NCBI RefSeq assembly: GCF_050490315.1
Contig: NZ_JBNPEO010000011.1
Location: 1-64,000 of the forward strand
Direction of reading: 5' to 3'
Origin: JBNPEO01 sp050490315
Lineage (GTDB): Bacteria; Actinomycetota; Actinomycetes; Actinomycetales; Micrococcaceae
DNA: 64,000 nt
Of the stretch, positions 36,336 to 43,960 are shown in pieces (position 1 is the first letter of the stretch; each line of letters begins with the position of its first letter). Made by a program: the position numbers and the translations under genes. The notes under the pieces were generated by a model, which was not told the DNA's origin, made no database searches, and saw nothing but the letters and a program-made list of their open reading frames with translations.

Positions 36336-36384
36336 GTACTTACCTCATTGATCGTTGACCGGTTTACCCGGGCAGTTCACTTAC

Positions 36385-37047
36385 TCACTGACCTGGCGTT
36401 TTCTGCGCCGGAGCCGGAATGGTGCCGCCGTTCAGCACCACGGGTGCTTTAGCTTCCGGAGCCTTAGCTGCTGGCGTTGCCACAGCTTCAGGAGTTGCGG
36501 CCGTCTGCTCAGCGGCAGCGGCCCGGTTCTCGATGGCCTCCTGAGCCGGAGCCGGGGGAACCACAGCAAGTTGGCCAGCCACTGCCGGAGCAGCGATGAT
36601 GGCGCCCTTGTTGTTGTCATCCTTGACCGCCGGAGCTGCCTTACCGCTTACAGCCAAGGTTTTAAGATCAATCTGACCCTGGACTGTCGAAGCAACCATT
36701 CCCAATTGTGAAGCCTTGGCCGCCAAATTCTGGGGAGCTTCGAAGTTTTGGACTTGCTGTGTCAGCTCTTGGTTCTGTTTGTTGAGCGAGGACTGCTCGG
36801 CCTTCAGCTCAACGAGTTGGTACTGACCTTTGGAAACCTGAATGTTGAGAACCAGTACTCCTAGAAGAGCCACAGCGAGCACTGCGAAGCAGAAGACCAC
36901 AAACGGGGCGCGTTTGCGGCGCGGTGTGCTCTGCACCAGGGACAGCGGAGTGCGCTGACGCCGGGAAGGCGCTTGCGCAGCGCCAACCAATGATCGTGCG
37001 GTGTTACCCACAACAGACTGGAAGCTGTAGTTTGCTCCGGCGCTCAT
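36385..37047 (-). CDS. ftsL: FtsL-like septum formation initiator with long Ala/Pro-rich tail
   Basis: 220 residues. A basic N-terminus (TPRRKRAP) precedes one membrane segment (about 48-70) and a short coiled coil (LVELKAEQSSLNKQNQELTQQVQ, about 78-100), followed by ASQLGMVAS, as in FtsL/DivIC. The last 90 residues are a low-complexity Ala/Pro extension. Classical FtsL has about 100-120 residues. The position between rsmH and ftsI is decisive. ATG overlaps the rsmH stop (ATGA). Confidence 0.85.
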   Translation of the reverse strand: MSAGANYSFQSVVGNTARSLVGAAQAPSRRQRTPLSLVQSTPRRKRAPFVVFCFAVLAVALLGVLVLNIQVSKGQYQLVELKAEQSSLNKQNQELTQQVQNFEAPQNLAAKASQLGMVASTVQGQIDLKTLAVSGKAAPAVKDDNNKGAIIAAPAVAGQLAVVPPAPAQEAIENRAAAAEQTAATPEAVATPAAKAPEAKAPVVLNGGTIPAPAQKTPGQ

Positions 37048-38042
37048 TTGGCCCTCCTGGCTTTGATACGTTCTACGGCGCGCAGACGAGCTGACGCGGC
37101 ACGGGGATTCTCAGCAATTTCTGCCGCGGTGGGCACCTCGGTGCCTTTAGTGATGGTCTTGAGTTGTGCTTTGTGCTCTTCGAGTTCCACTGGAAACCCA
37201 AGGGGCGCCGAGGACTTGGACCCTGCCGCGAAGACGCTCTTGACGATCTTGTCTTCGAGCGAGTGATAGGACATCACCACCACGCGTGCACCCAAGGCGA
37301 TCGAGGCAACTGCAGCCGGGACAGCACGCTCAAGAACGTCGAGCTCTTCGTTGACTTCGATACGCAAGGCTTGGAATGTTCGCTTGGCAGGGTGGCCCCC
37401 GGTGCGTGCGGCCGATGCGGGAACAACCGCCCGAATCACGTCAACGAGTTCGCCTGTGCCTTGGAACGGTTTGATCTCCCGAGCGGCAACAATGCGGTTG
37501 GCGATCCGGCCAGCGAACTTCTCTTCGCCCCACTTACGAATAATCCGAACGAGCTCTTCTTCGCTGTAGTTATTGACCACGTCAGCCGCTGTTTGCCCGC
37601 GACTGGTGTCCATTCGCATGTCCAGCGGGGCATCGTAGGAATAGGCAAATCCTCGGGTACGCTCATCCAGCTGCAGGGAGGAAACACCTAAGTCCATCAG
37701 GACTCCGTGCACTTGGTGAAGTCCGAGATCTTCGATCACGTCTCCAATTTCGTCATACACCGCGTGAACCAAGTCAATGCGGTCTTGAAACGGAGCAAGA
37801 CGTTCGCCGGCCAAAGCAAGCGCTTCTTCATCCCTATCAATACCAATGAGCTGCAGATCAGGGTGCCGCTGCAAAAGTGCTTCGGAGTGACCACCCATGC
37901 CCAGAGTGGCATCAATAACAACAGGGACTTCACCACGCTGGCGGGCAGCTTCGAAACCTGGTTCAAGAAGTTTGATGCAACGGTCTTTGAGTACGGGAAC
38001 GTGACGCTCGGAGGTGGGCTTAGTGCCATCGCCTTCGACCAT
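37044..38042 (-). CDS. rsmH: 16S rRNA (cytosine-1402-N4)-methyltransferase
   Basis: 332 residues. HVPVLKDRCIKLLEPG, DATLGMGGHSEALL (SAM-binding), IGIDRDEEALA, GVLMDLGVSSLQLDERTRGFAYSYDAPLDMRMD, NNYSEEELVRII, GHPAKRTFQALRIEVNEEL and SYHSLEDKIVK are the complete set of MraW/RsmH motifs. It methylates C1402 in the ribosomal P-site. AAGGGG 7 bases before ATG. A 213-base gap with three hairpins separates it from mraZ. Confidence 0.97.
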   Translation of the reverse strand: MVEGDGTKPTSERHVPVLKDRCIKLLEPGFEAARQRGEVPVVIDATLGMGGHSEALLQRHPDLQLIGIDRDEEALALAGERLAPFQDRIDLVHAVYDEIGDVIEDLGLHQVHGVLMDLGVSSLQLDERTRGFAYSYDAPLDMRMDTSRGQTAADVVNNYSEEELVRIIRKWGEEKFAGRIANRIVAAREIKPFQGTGELVDVIRAVVPASAARTGGHPAKRTFQALRIEVNEELDVLERAVPAAVASIALGARVVVMSYHSLEDKIVKSVFAAGSKSSAPLGFPVELEEHKAQLKTITKGTEVPTAAEIAENPRAASARLRAVERIKARRAK

Positions 38043-38144
38043 GAAGTTTCCCCTTCCCGTACTTGTTCGTTACTGGCGTGGTGTTGATGATCCCTGCTGA
38101 TGTTTCCTAGATCAGGTCCCCATCCGCGCCTAGAGTGCGTCCCG

Positions 38145-38170
38145 CCTGGCTCCGGGGAAGTGAAGCCAGG
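38145..38170. other. hairpin 3 in the mraZ-rsmH spacer
   Basis: CCTGGCT (38145-38151) pairs with AGCCAGG (38164-38170) around a 12-base loop. About 103 bases before the rsmH start. Confidence 0.5.
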
Positions 38171-38202
38171 TTGGTGCAGTCTGGGCGGCTGGAGATCTCA
38201 TC

Positions 38203-38220
38203 CAGGAACCTTGGTTCCTG
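38203..38220. other. hairpin 2 in the mraZ-rsmH spacer
   Basis: CAGGAACC-TT-GGTTCCTG, a perfect 8-bp stem. Also a near-palindrome that a dimeric DNA-binding protein could recognise; function not determined. Confidence 0.5.
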
Positions 38221-38236
38221 AACCGGTTTCCACTGT

Positions 38237-38255
38237 GTTGTGGCCCGGCCACAAC
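38237..38255 (-). other. hairpin 1, immediately after the mraZ stop codon
   Basis: GTTGTGGCC-C-GGCCACAAC: perfect 9-bp arms beginning right at the mraZ stop (38256-38258), no T-tract. It could slow or attenuate transcription, or protect the mraZ mRNA 3' end. Confidence 0.55.
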
Positions 38256-38687
38256 TTAGAAGATTCCGGGAATCCCGTTGTCGTCCGTTTCGGAGAAGAC
38301 GCTTTCCTTCTCCTCGAGGTAGTCAGTCCAAGCCTGCATATCCCAAATCTCGGCCCTGGATCCGGCTCCAATGACAGCCAGTTCCCTGCCCAGCCCGGCG
38401 TATGCACGCAATGCCGGCGGAATGGTGATGCGCCCTTGCTTGTCAGGTACCTCGTCAGAGGCTCCAGAGAGAAAAACTCGAATATAGTCACGGGCTTGCT
38501 TGGAGGAGATCGGAGCCTCCCGCATTTGCTCGTGAACTTTTTCAAATTCCCGCTGACTGAAGACGTAGATACAACGCTCCTGGCCTCTAGTGAGAACCAA
38601 ACCGTTGGACAGTTCCTCGCGAAACTTGGCTGGCAGGATGATGCGTCCCTTTTCATCCAGACGTGGAGAATGCGTGCCAAGAAACAC
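38256..38687 (-). CDS. mraZ: transcriptional regulator MraZ
   Basis: 143 residues from a GTG preceded by GGTGGG. Two tandem SpoVT/AbrB-like MraZ domains: MFLGTHSPRLDEKGRIILPAKFREEL and DKQGRITIPPALRAYAGL. MraZ forms a ring and binds its own promoter at short direct repeats, repressing the dcw operon. Matching repeats with 10-bp spacing are present upstream (38755-38780). First gene of the dcw cluster. Confidence 0.96.
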   Translation of the reverse strand: MFLGTHSPRLDEKGRIILPAKFREELSNGLVLTRGQERCIYVFSQREFEKVHEQMREAPISSKQARDYIRVFLSGASDEVPDKQGRITIPPALRAYAGLGRELAVIGAGSRAEIWDMQAWTDYLEEKESVFSETDDNGIPGIF

Positions 38688-38754
38688 GTACCCACCGCCG
38701 ATCTGTTCAAAAGGGGGCTACACGTACCCCGCGCTGCCACTACCCTCTTACATG

Positions 38755-38780
38755 CTCCACTTTACTCCACTTCGCACCAC
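38755..38780 (-). promoter_or_regulatory. mraZ operator: three GTGGWG repeats at 10-bp spacing
   Basis: Minus strand reads GTGGTG-N4-GTGGAG-N4-GTGGAG with starts exactly 10 bp apart, 68-93 bp upstream of the mraZ GTG. This fits the known actinobacterial MraZ box, and the equivalent of the E. coli TGGG direct repeats. A candidate -10 (TAAGAG) lies just downstream near 38750. Confidence 0.8.
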
Positions 38781-38851
38781 GGTCAAGACAAAAAAGCACT
38801 TCCGCAGGATGTGTTGGGAATAAATTCCGCGTCACTGCAAGGAAATAGCAA

Positions 38852-38867
38852 GTGGTGGAATGTGGAG
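38852..38867 (+). promoter_or_regulatory. additional MraZ-like repeat pair, opposite orientation
   Basis: GTGGTG-N4-GTGGAG on the plus strand, again 10 bp start to start, 85 bp from the operator of mraZ. Same unit order as in the operator but inverted. Binding is inference. Confidence 0.5.
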
Positions 38868-38882
38868 GGATTTAAACGTCAA

Positions 38883-38902
38883 AGGCCCGCCGAAGCGAGC
38901 CT
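38883..38902 (-). terminator. terminator after the DUF3040 gene
   Basis: On the minus strand an 8-bp stem with one G-U pair and a UUCG tetraloop, followed by TTTGACGTTT. It ends transcription of the DUF3040 gene before the mraZ promoter. Confidence 0.6.
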
Positions 38903-38944
38903 ATGAAGGGTTTTTGGAGCTTATTGTGACGTTGCAGCGCTCAA

Positions 38945-38960
38945 GTGGTGCAAAGTGGAG
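38945..38960 (+). promoter_or_regulatory. second additional MraZ-like repeat pair
   Basis: GTGGTG-N4-GTGGAG on the plus strand, starts 10 bp apart, between the DUF3040 stop and its terminator. The 301-base stretch 38688-38988 thus holds three such clusters, one terminator and the mraZ promoter, and no gene. Confidence 0.5.
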
Positions 38961-38988
38961 GAGCTACAGGGTGCTTGAAGAACCGAAA

Positions 38989-39357
38989 TTACGGCTCTTC
39001 ACGGCGCCGGGCATCCCAACGTTCTTCGAGGTTGTTCATAAAAGAACTACGGGGCTTGGTCCCTGTACTGGACGGATTATTCACCTTCCCCGCGCCGCGG
39101 GGGCGCAAGGTTGCAAAGTAAACGCCAGCGCCCATCACCAGAAAGCCGAGCACACCCACAATGATCAGCTGAGTTGAGACTCCAACCAACAGGACCAGGA
39201 TGCCTACTATCGCTGCCAGCACTCCCAAAATGAGATGGCGCGTAGACCAGCGACGTGCGGCGCCAGTCTCCATCGAGCTAGCAAAACGGGGATCGTCCTC
39301 ATGCAGTTGTTTCTCTAACTGCTCGAGTAGCCTCTGTTCGTGCTCCGAAAGCGGCAT
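38989..39357 (-). CDS. DUF3040 small membrane protein
   Basis: 122 residues from the ATG at 39357, which has AGGAGG 5 bases upstream (a GTG one codon earlier is too close to it). The N-terminus PLSEHEQRLLEQLEKQLHEDDPRFASSM is the signature of DUF3040 proteins. Two membrane segments follow (LILGVLAAIVGILVLLVGVST and LIIVGVLGFLVMGAGVYFAT), then a basic tail. Function unknown; conserved next to mraZ in actinobacteria. Confidence 0.9.
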   Translation of the reverse strand: MPLSEHEQRLLEQLEKQLHEDDPRFASSMETGAARRWSTRHLILGVLAAIVGILVLLVGVSTQLIIVGVLGFLVMGAGVYFATLRPRGAGKVNNPSSTGTKPRSSFMNNLEERWDARRREEP

Positions 39358-39464
39358 CACGACCTCCTAGGTGTCACTGCGTTGTGCCGTTGGCATCAAT
39401 CAATTCACAATTACTGTGTCTATCTAGAATAGGTTGTTGCGGGGCTAACTGAAAGACGTGCAGA

Positions 39465-40697
39465 TCACAGCTGGCCCTTGTTGTTGCGTTTAGGCATCAA
39501 CTTCGCTGGCGTGACGGCTGCGGAACCAAAACGAGCCGCAGCTTGGTCCAAAGCGGCTTCAGCTGCGCGCCAATTATTTTCCCGCCGATCAAGGCTCAAC
39601 TGCAGAGCTCCGTTGCCGGCCGATTCCAGAGATTCAACGCGAACCCCAATCAAACGCACGGACTGCGGCAACGGCGTCAAAGCATCCAAGAGTCCACACA
39701 CAGTCTGGTAAATCTGCGTTGCATTGTCCGCTGGTACCGTGAGTGACCGGCTCCGGCTCACCAAACTGAAATCCTCGTAGCGGAGCTTCAGCGCCACGGT
39801 TCGTCCAGCGACTCCACCGGAGCGCAGCCGCTCGCCTACTCGATGCGAGAGCCGAAGGAGTTCTTGTTTGAGCCGGCCAACATCATGAACATCGATCGAG
39901 AACGTCTCTTCGGCCCCAATGCTTTTCTCCGTGCGTTCAGGGGTGACCTTTCGACCATCGCGTCCCCAAGCGAGCTCGTAGACATGCTCACCACTAGCGC
40001 CAAGCAGCTTCTTTAAGGACGACGGCGGTGTGGCGGCTACGTCTGCCACGGTTCGGATTCCAATCCGCGCCAGGGTTTCGACGGATTTTGCCCCAACACC
40101 CCAGAGCGCGCTGACGGGCAGCGAATGCAAATAAGTAATGGTCTGATCCGGCTCAATCTTCAGCAGAGCATCGGGCTTGCATCGTGTGGAGGCGATCTTT
40201 GCCACGAACTTGCTCGCGGCGATTCCCACAGAAGCCGTAATTCCCAACTCTGTTGCCACCCGGCGTCGGATCATCTGTCCGATCTCTTCCGGTGTTCCCA
40301 AACGACGGATGGCACCTGCCACGTCCAAAAATGCTTCGTCAACACTTAGCTGCTCCACTTGATCGGTAACCGAGTGAAAGATCTCCATGATCTGTTTTGA
40401 TACCTCGTAGTACAAGGAATGCCGTGGCTCAATAACCACCGCCGTAGGAGCCATTCGCATGGCAACCGCCATGGGCATGGCAGACTTCACACCGAGTTTG
40501 CGAGCTGAATAAGAAGCTGAGAGCACCACGGAGCGGCCCGTGGGAAAACCCACAATCACGGGTTTGCCCACGAGTTCTGGACGTTCACGCAGCTCTACCG
40601 AGACAAAGAACGCATCCATGTCCACGTGCAGGATGCTGCATTTTCGCAATTCGCGCAGCTGTTCCTGGTTCACGGCTTCAATCTTAGGCGCCAGCAC
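39465..40697 (-). CDS. dinB: DNA polymerase IV (Y-family)
   Basis: 410 residues. Catalytic ILHVDMDAFFVSVELRERPEL, then SYSARKLGVKSAMPM and VEQLSVDEAFLDV (the acidic pair SVDEAFLDVA). Helix-hairpin-helix VGAKSVETLARIGIRTVADVA and the little-finger domain follow. It copies past damaged bases with low fidelity. The C-terminus reads LMPKRNNKGQL; a canonical beta-clamp pentapeptide such as QLxLF is seen as ALQLSLD near 375. GTG start without obvious Shine-Dalgarno. No LexA box is visible upstream. Confidence 0.95.
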   Translation of the reverse strand: MLAPKIEAVNQEQLRELRKCSILHVDMDAFFVSVELRERPELVGKPVIVGFPTGRSVVLSASYSARKLGVKSAMPMAVAMRMAPTAVVIEPRHSLYYEVSKQIMEIFHSVTDQVEQLSVDEAFLDVAGAIRRLGTPEEIGQMIRRRVATELGITASVGIAASKFVAKIASTRCKPDALLKIEPDQTITYLHSLPVSALWGVGAKSVETLARIGIRTVADVAATPPSSLKKLLGASGEHVYELAWGRDGRKVTPERTEKSIGAEETFSIDVHDVGRLKQELLRLSHRVGERLRSGGVAGRTVALKLRYEDFSLVSRSRSLTVPADNATQIYQTVCGLLDALTPLPQSVRLIGVRVESLESAGNGALQLSLDRRENNWRAAEAALDQAAARFGSAAVTPAKLMPKRNNKGQL

Positions 40698-40761
40698 TGA
40701 CTAAACTGAGTGGGGGTCTATGAGCGATGAGCCGTAGAAGTATCAACCAAGGAGCCAAGTA

Positions 40762-41856
40762 GTGAGTTCGGACGCAGCAAGTGCCCAAGAACAAGAGCAG
40801 TTTGTCGCCGCTGTTGCCGATCATCTCCAAAAATTCTTGGCTTCTCGCCAGAAACTGGTTGATGACATCTCCCCCGATGTTCAGCCGCTCCTGGATTCAA
40901 TCTCCGCGCTAGTCACTGGCGGGAAGCGCTTGCGGGCTACTCTCTGCTATTGGGGATGGCGCGGTGCAGGTGGTGCAGCCCTAGCGCCAGAAATTGTGAT
41001 CGCCGGTGCAGCCTTGGAGTTGTTCCAAGCCGCTGCGTTGATTCACGACGACATCATTGACCGTTCTGATACTCGCCGCGGCGGCCCCAGCGTCCACCGC
41101 CGTTTTTCCCTCCTCCACCGTGCTGAAGGTTGGGCCTTGGACGAAGAGCGCTTCGGCCATGCAGCCGCCATTCTGACTGGGGATCTTTGTTTGTCTTTGA
41201 GCGAGGAAGTGTTCTCCGCGATTGGTCCACTCTCGGCTCATGGCACGGGGGCTCGAGAGATTTTCAACCAGATGCGCGCCGAAGTAATGGCCGGACAATA
41301 TTTAGACATCCTCGAGGAAGTGGCTGGTCCGCTGCGCGATCCCGCCACAGCCGTCAAGCGTGCCCGGTCCATCATTCGTTTTAAATCCGCAAAGTACACC
41401 ACAGAGCATCCCTTTGCTTTGGGCGGTGCACTCGCTGGAGCGCCGACATCACTCACCGCCGGATACTCGCGTTTTTCGCTTCCACTGGGAGAAGCATTTC
41501 AACTGCGCGACGACGTACTAGGAGTTTTCGGCGACCCGGCAGTCACTGGCAAACCCGCTGGTGACGACATTAGAGAAGGTAAGCGCACCGTCTTGATGGC
41601 GCTTGCCTTGGAACACGCCTCTACCGAGGAAGCTGCCCTGATCGAAGAGCACTTGGGCAAGCCCGAACTCAGCGACGGACACTTGGCTCGCATTCGCGAA
41701 GTCATCACCAATAGTGGAGCACTCACTGCTACAGAAGCCCTGATCGAAGAGCTCAGCGGGGACGCCTTGGCCGCGCTGGATTCTTTGGGCCTCGCGGTGG
41801 AGGTCAGAGAGGCCCTGGACCGTTTGGCGCACGGCGCAGTTCGTCGCGCAGCGTAG
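40762..41856 (+). CDS. polyprenyl diphosphate synthase (short/medium-chain, IdsA/GrcC type)
   Basis: 364 residues, GTG start with AAGGAG. First Asp-rich motif HDDIIDRSDTRRGGPSVHRRF and the second QLRDDVLGVFGDPAVTGKPAGDDIREGKRTVL are both complete. GKRLRATLCYWGW is the IPP site. These enzymes condense IPP units into geranylgeranyl or longer diphosphates for carotenoids, menaquinones or polyprenols. M. tuberculosis IdsA2 (Rv2173) has the same neighbourhood (Rv2175c, PknL, AroG). Chain length cannot be told. Confidence 0.92.
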   Translation: MSSDAASAQEQEQFVAAVADHLQKFLASRQKLVDDISPDVQPLLDSISALVTGGKRLRATLCYWGWRGAGGAALAPEIVIAGAALELFQAAALIHDDIIDRSDTRRGGPSVHRRFSLLHRAEGWALDEERFGHAAAILTGDLCLSLSEEVFSAIGPLSAHGTGAREIFNQMRAEVMAGQYLDILEEVAGPLRDPATAVKRARSIIRFKSAKYTTEHPFALGGALAGAPTSLTAGYSRFSLPLGEAFQLRDDVLGVFGDPAVTGKPAGDDIREGKRTVLMALALEHASTEEAALIEEHLGKPELSDGHLARIREVITNSGALTATEALIEELSGDALAALDSLGLAVEVREALDRLAHGAVRRAA

Positions 41857-41928
41857 TCTGAAAACCAGCTTGCCTACCAGGCAGTTCTGACTACTACGCG
41901 GGCGACTACCTACCAGGCGAGCGACAAC

Positions 41929-42303
41929 TCACCAGGCGAGCGATTGGGCCCGACGACGAATTTCCGTTTTACGACCTTCAATAAGGGCATCGATCGGACG
42001 TCCAGGCAGTGACTCATCCTCGGTAAACAACCACACGAGCATGTCCTCGTCGTTGTAGCCTGCATCGCGCAAGACAGCGACGGTGCCTTTTAGACTGTCC
42101 AAAATCACGCCGTCGTTCAAGAACGCGGCCGGAATCTTGCGGATTCCGCGGTCGCCTACACGCAGGGCTACAAGAGCACCTTCGTCAACAAGTCCGTGCA
42201 CCTTGGTAACTGTTACATCCAACATTTGGGCTACGTCCGGGAACGGTAGCCACTCACCCACAAGGGTCTCTGCATTACTCACGCTTAAAGGTTGCCACGG
42301 CAC
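41929..42303 (-). CDS. Rv2175c-like DNA-binding protein (winged helix-turn-helix)
   Basis: 124 residues. N-terminal MerR-like/HTH region WLPFPDVAQMLDVTVTKVHGLVDEGALVALRVGDRGIRKIP and the conserved C-terminal half (LKGTVAVLRDAGYNDEDMLVWLFTEDESLPGRPIDAL, ending RRRAQSLAW), as in M. tuberculosis Rv2175c, a DNA-binding substrate of the kinase PknL. The kinase with PASTA domains at 44023 is the likely partner. The GTG at 42282 is an alternative start. Divergent from the LysM gene. Confidence 0.88.
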   Translation of the reverse strand: MPWQPLSVSNAETLVGEWLPFPDVAQMLDVTVTKVHGLVDEGALVALRVGDRGIRKIPAAFLNDGVILDSLKGTVAVLRDAGYNDEDMLVWLFTEDESLPGRPIDALIEGRKTEIRRRAQSLAW

Positions 42304-42438
42304 AAGGCTTGGAGCCTAAAGGCGGAGCCATTTTGAGGCCGCTGGTAGTGAATTTGTGATGAAGAAATGTCGACACTCCGGGAATTTGTCTTGTCGGCTG
42401 TAGTTCAAATCTTGTGCTAGATCGAAATTCGTGAGAGA

Positions 42439-42465
42439 TTCACATGGGTCACATTTGTAACATGA
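42439..42465 (+). promoter_or_regulatory. three 9-bp direct repeats, MtrA-box-like
   Basis: TTCACATGG, GTCACATTT and GTAACATGA follow one another without gap. GTCACA repeated at 9-bp spacing is the published MtrA recognition pattern in mycobacteria, where MtrA controls rpfB and other wall-hydrolase promoters. The repeats directly precede a -10-like CATACT (42467-42472) for the LysM gene at 42547. Confidence 0.6.
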
Positions 42466-42546
42466 CCATACTTGAATAACATCAGTCACACTGGCAACAG
42501 ACCGTCCGATCGGATGGCGCCTACACCCAGAATGAGGATCTTCTTT

Positions 42547-43917
42547 ATGACGACCCCCCCATCGCCGAAGTTCCGTCCGCTGCAGTCAAGGGCTAAAGTG
42601 GCCGTTACAACGGCGGCACTGCCCGTCGTCGTACTGTCCTCGCTGGCACTCGCGCAGCCGGCAGAAGCCCAAGCGCCCTCTCAGCCCTACCAAAAAATTC
42701 CGGCTACGCTCAAGGCGGCTATGGAAGCCCAAGCAGCCGCGGCCAAGGTCCAAATCCCTTCCGCCAAAGTTGCCAGCACCGTCCCTTCGGCATTGCGCCC
42801 CATGGCTTCCGTTCCCGGCACTTACACCATCAAGTCCGGCGATACGATCAGCGGAATCGCAGCTCGTTATGGTCTGAAGACCTCTGAAGTCCTGCGCATC
42901 AATAACCTCCGTGCAACCCAGATCATTTACCCTGGTCAAAAGATCAAGCTCAGTGGCACCGCCACGGCAGCAGCACCGGTCAAGACCACCGCACCTAAGC
43001 CGACGGCAATTGCCAGCACGTCCGGTACCTACACAGTCAAGTCCGGCGACACCCTCGGCGGTATTGCTGGACGGCACGGCGTTTCGCTCTCCTCCCTGTT
43101 CAGCGCCAACGGACTCTCAATGAGCTCGATCATCTACCCGGGCCAGAAAATCCGGCTTAGCGGCTCGGCAGCCAGCACACCGGCGGCCGTCAAGCCTGCC
43201 GCTAGCAAGCCAGCGGCCAGCAAACCCGCAACCACCACCGGTACCTACACAGTCAAGTCCGGCGACACCCTCGGCGGTATTGCAGGACGGCACGGCGTTT
43301 CGCTGTCCTCGCTGCTCAGCGCCAACGGACTCTCAATGAGCTCGATCATCTACCCGGGCCAGAAAATCCGGCTTAGCGGCTCAGTAGCCAGCACACCCAC
43401 TGCTGTTCAGCCCGCCGGCGGAACTACTACGCCGTTGGTTCCCAGCAGCTTCTTGGGCTACCACTACCCCGCAGCTGTGGTCAGCTCAGCTAACGCTAAC
43501 AAGGCCCTGCTCAACGCGGCTCCTGTTCCGAGCCAGGCACAGATGAAAGAGATTGTTCGCAGCACGGCAGTTCGTATGGGAGTGGATCCCAAGTTGGCTA
43601 TGGCTTTTGCCTACCAAGAGTCGGGCTTCAATCAGCGTGCAGTCTCCCCCGCCAATGCCATTGGCACCATGCAGGTTATTCCGAGCTCGGGTGAGTGGGC
43701 TTCCTCGATGGTGGGCCGCAAGCTCAATCTCTTGGACCCCTATGACAACGTCACCGCCGGCGTGGCGCTCATCCGTTCTTTGCTTAGAACCAGCAAAAAC
43801 ACTGACTACGCTATTGCCGGTTACTATCAGGGGCAGTATTCGGTAGAGCTTTACGGCATGTATTCCGATACCAAGGCGTACGTAGCCGCGATCAAAGCAC
43901 ACCGCGCTACCTTCTAA
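42547..43917 (+). CDS. secreted LysM / lytic transglycosylase
   Basis: 456 residues from ATG 42547, with GAGGA 9 bases upstream (ATGs at 42532 and 42472 are alternatives). Signal peptide VAVTTAALPVVVLSSLALAQPAEA, then three LysM domains (about 91-137, 160-205 and 232-277; each GTYTxKSGDTxxGIA...IYPGQKIRLSG) separated by Ala/Pro/Thr/Lys linkers, and a C-terminal SLT/goose-lysozyme-like domain (about 331-456) with Glu in AYQESGFNQ. It binds and cleaves peptidoglycan outside the cell. The second and third LysM are almost identical in DNA. Followed by a strong terminator. Confidence 0.93.
   Translation: MTTPPSPKFRPLQSRAKVAVTTAALPVVVLSSLALAQPAEAQAPSQPYQKIPATLKAAMEAQAAAAKVQIPSAKVASTVPSALRPMASVPGTYTIKSGDTISGIAARYGLKTSEVLRINNLRATQIIYPGQKIKLSGTATAAAPVKTTAPKPTAIASTSGTYTVKSGDTLGGIAGRHGVSLSSLFSANGLSMSSIIYPGQKIRLSGSAASTPAAVKPAASKPAASKPATTTGTYTVKSGDTLGGIAGRHGVSLSSLLSANGLSMSSIIYPGQKIRLSGSVASTPTAVQPAGGTTTPLVPSSFLGYHYPAAVVSSANANKALLNAAPVPSQAQMKEIVRSTAVRMGVDPKLAMAFAYQESGFNQRAVSPANAIGTMQVIPSSGEWASSMVGRKLNLLDPYDNVTAGVALIRSLLRTSKNTDYAIAGYYQGQYSVELYGMYSDTKAYVAAIKAHRATF
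43024..43180 (+). repeat. near-identical LysM-coding repeat, copy A (copy B at 43240-43396)
   Basis: Copies A and B are 216 bases apart and differ at only about six positions over 157 bases, far closer than either is to the first LysM (42820-42955). It reflects recent duplication or gene conversion. Confidence 0.85.
43240..43396 (+). repeat. near-identical LysM-coding repeat, copy B
   Basis: Partner of the copy at 43024-43180. Recombination between the copies would change the number of LysM domains by one in frame, since 216 is divisible by 3. Confidence 0.85.
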
Positions 43918-43960
43918 ACGCACGCAAGGTGGTTCGGTAGAGCTCAAAAGCACTACATAA

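Noticed and set aside
39465..40761. LexA (SOS) box at dinB
   Set aside because: No TCGAAC-N4-GTTCGA-type palindrome in the spacer 40698-40761.
42430..42446. GlxR/CRP-like site (CGTGA-GAGAT-TCACA) before the LysM gene
   Set aside because: The spacer is 5 bases where the family consensus needs 6; the 9-bp MtrA-like repeats explain the region better.
42304..42546. Possible ydaO (c-di-AMP) riboswitch before the LysM hydrolase gene, a frequent arrangement in actinobacteria
   Set aside because: The predicted transcript leader is only about 65 bases and contains just one small hairpin; the conserved ydaO core is not recognised.
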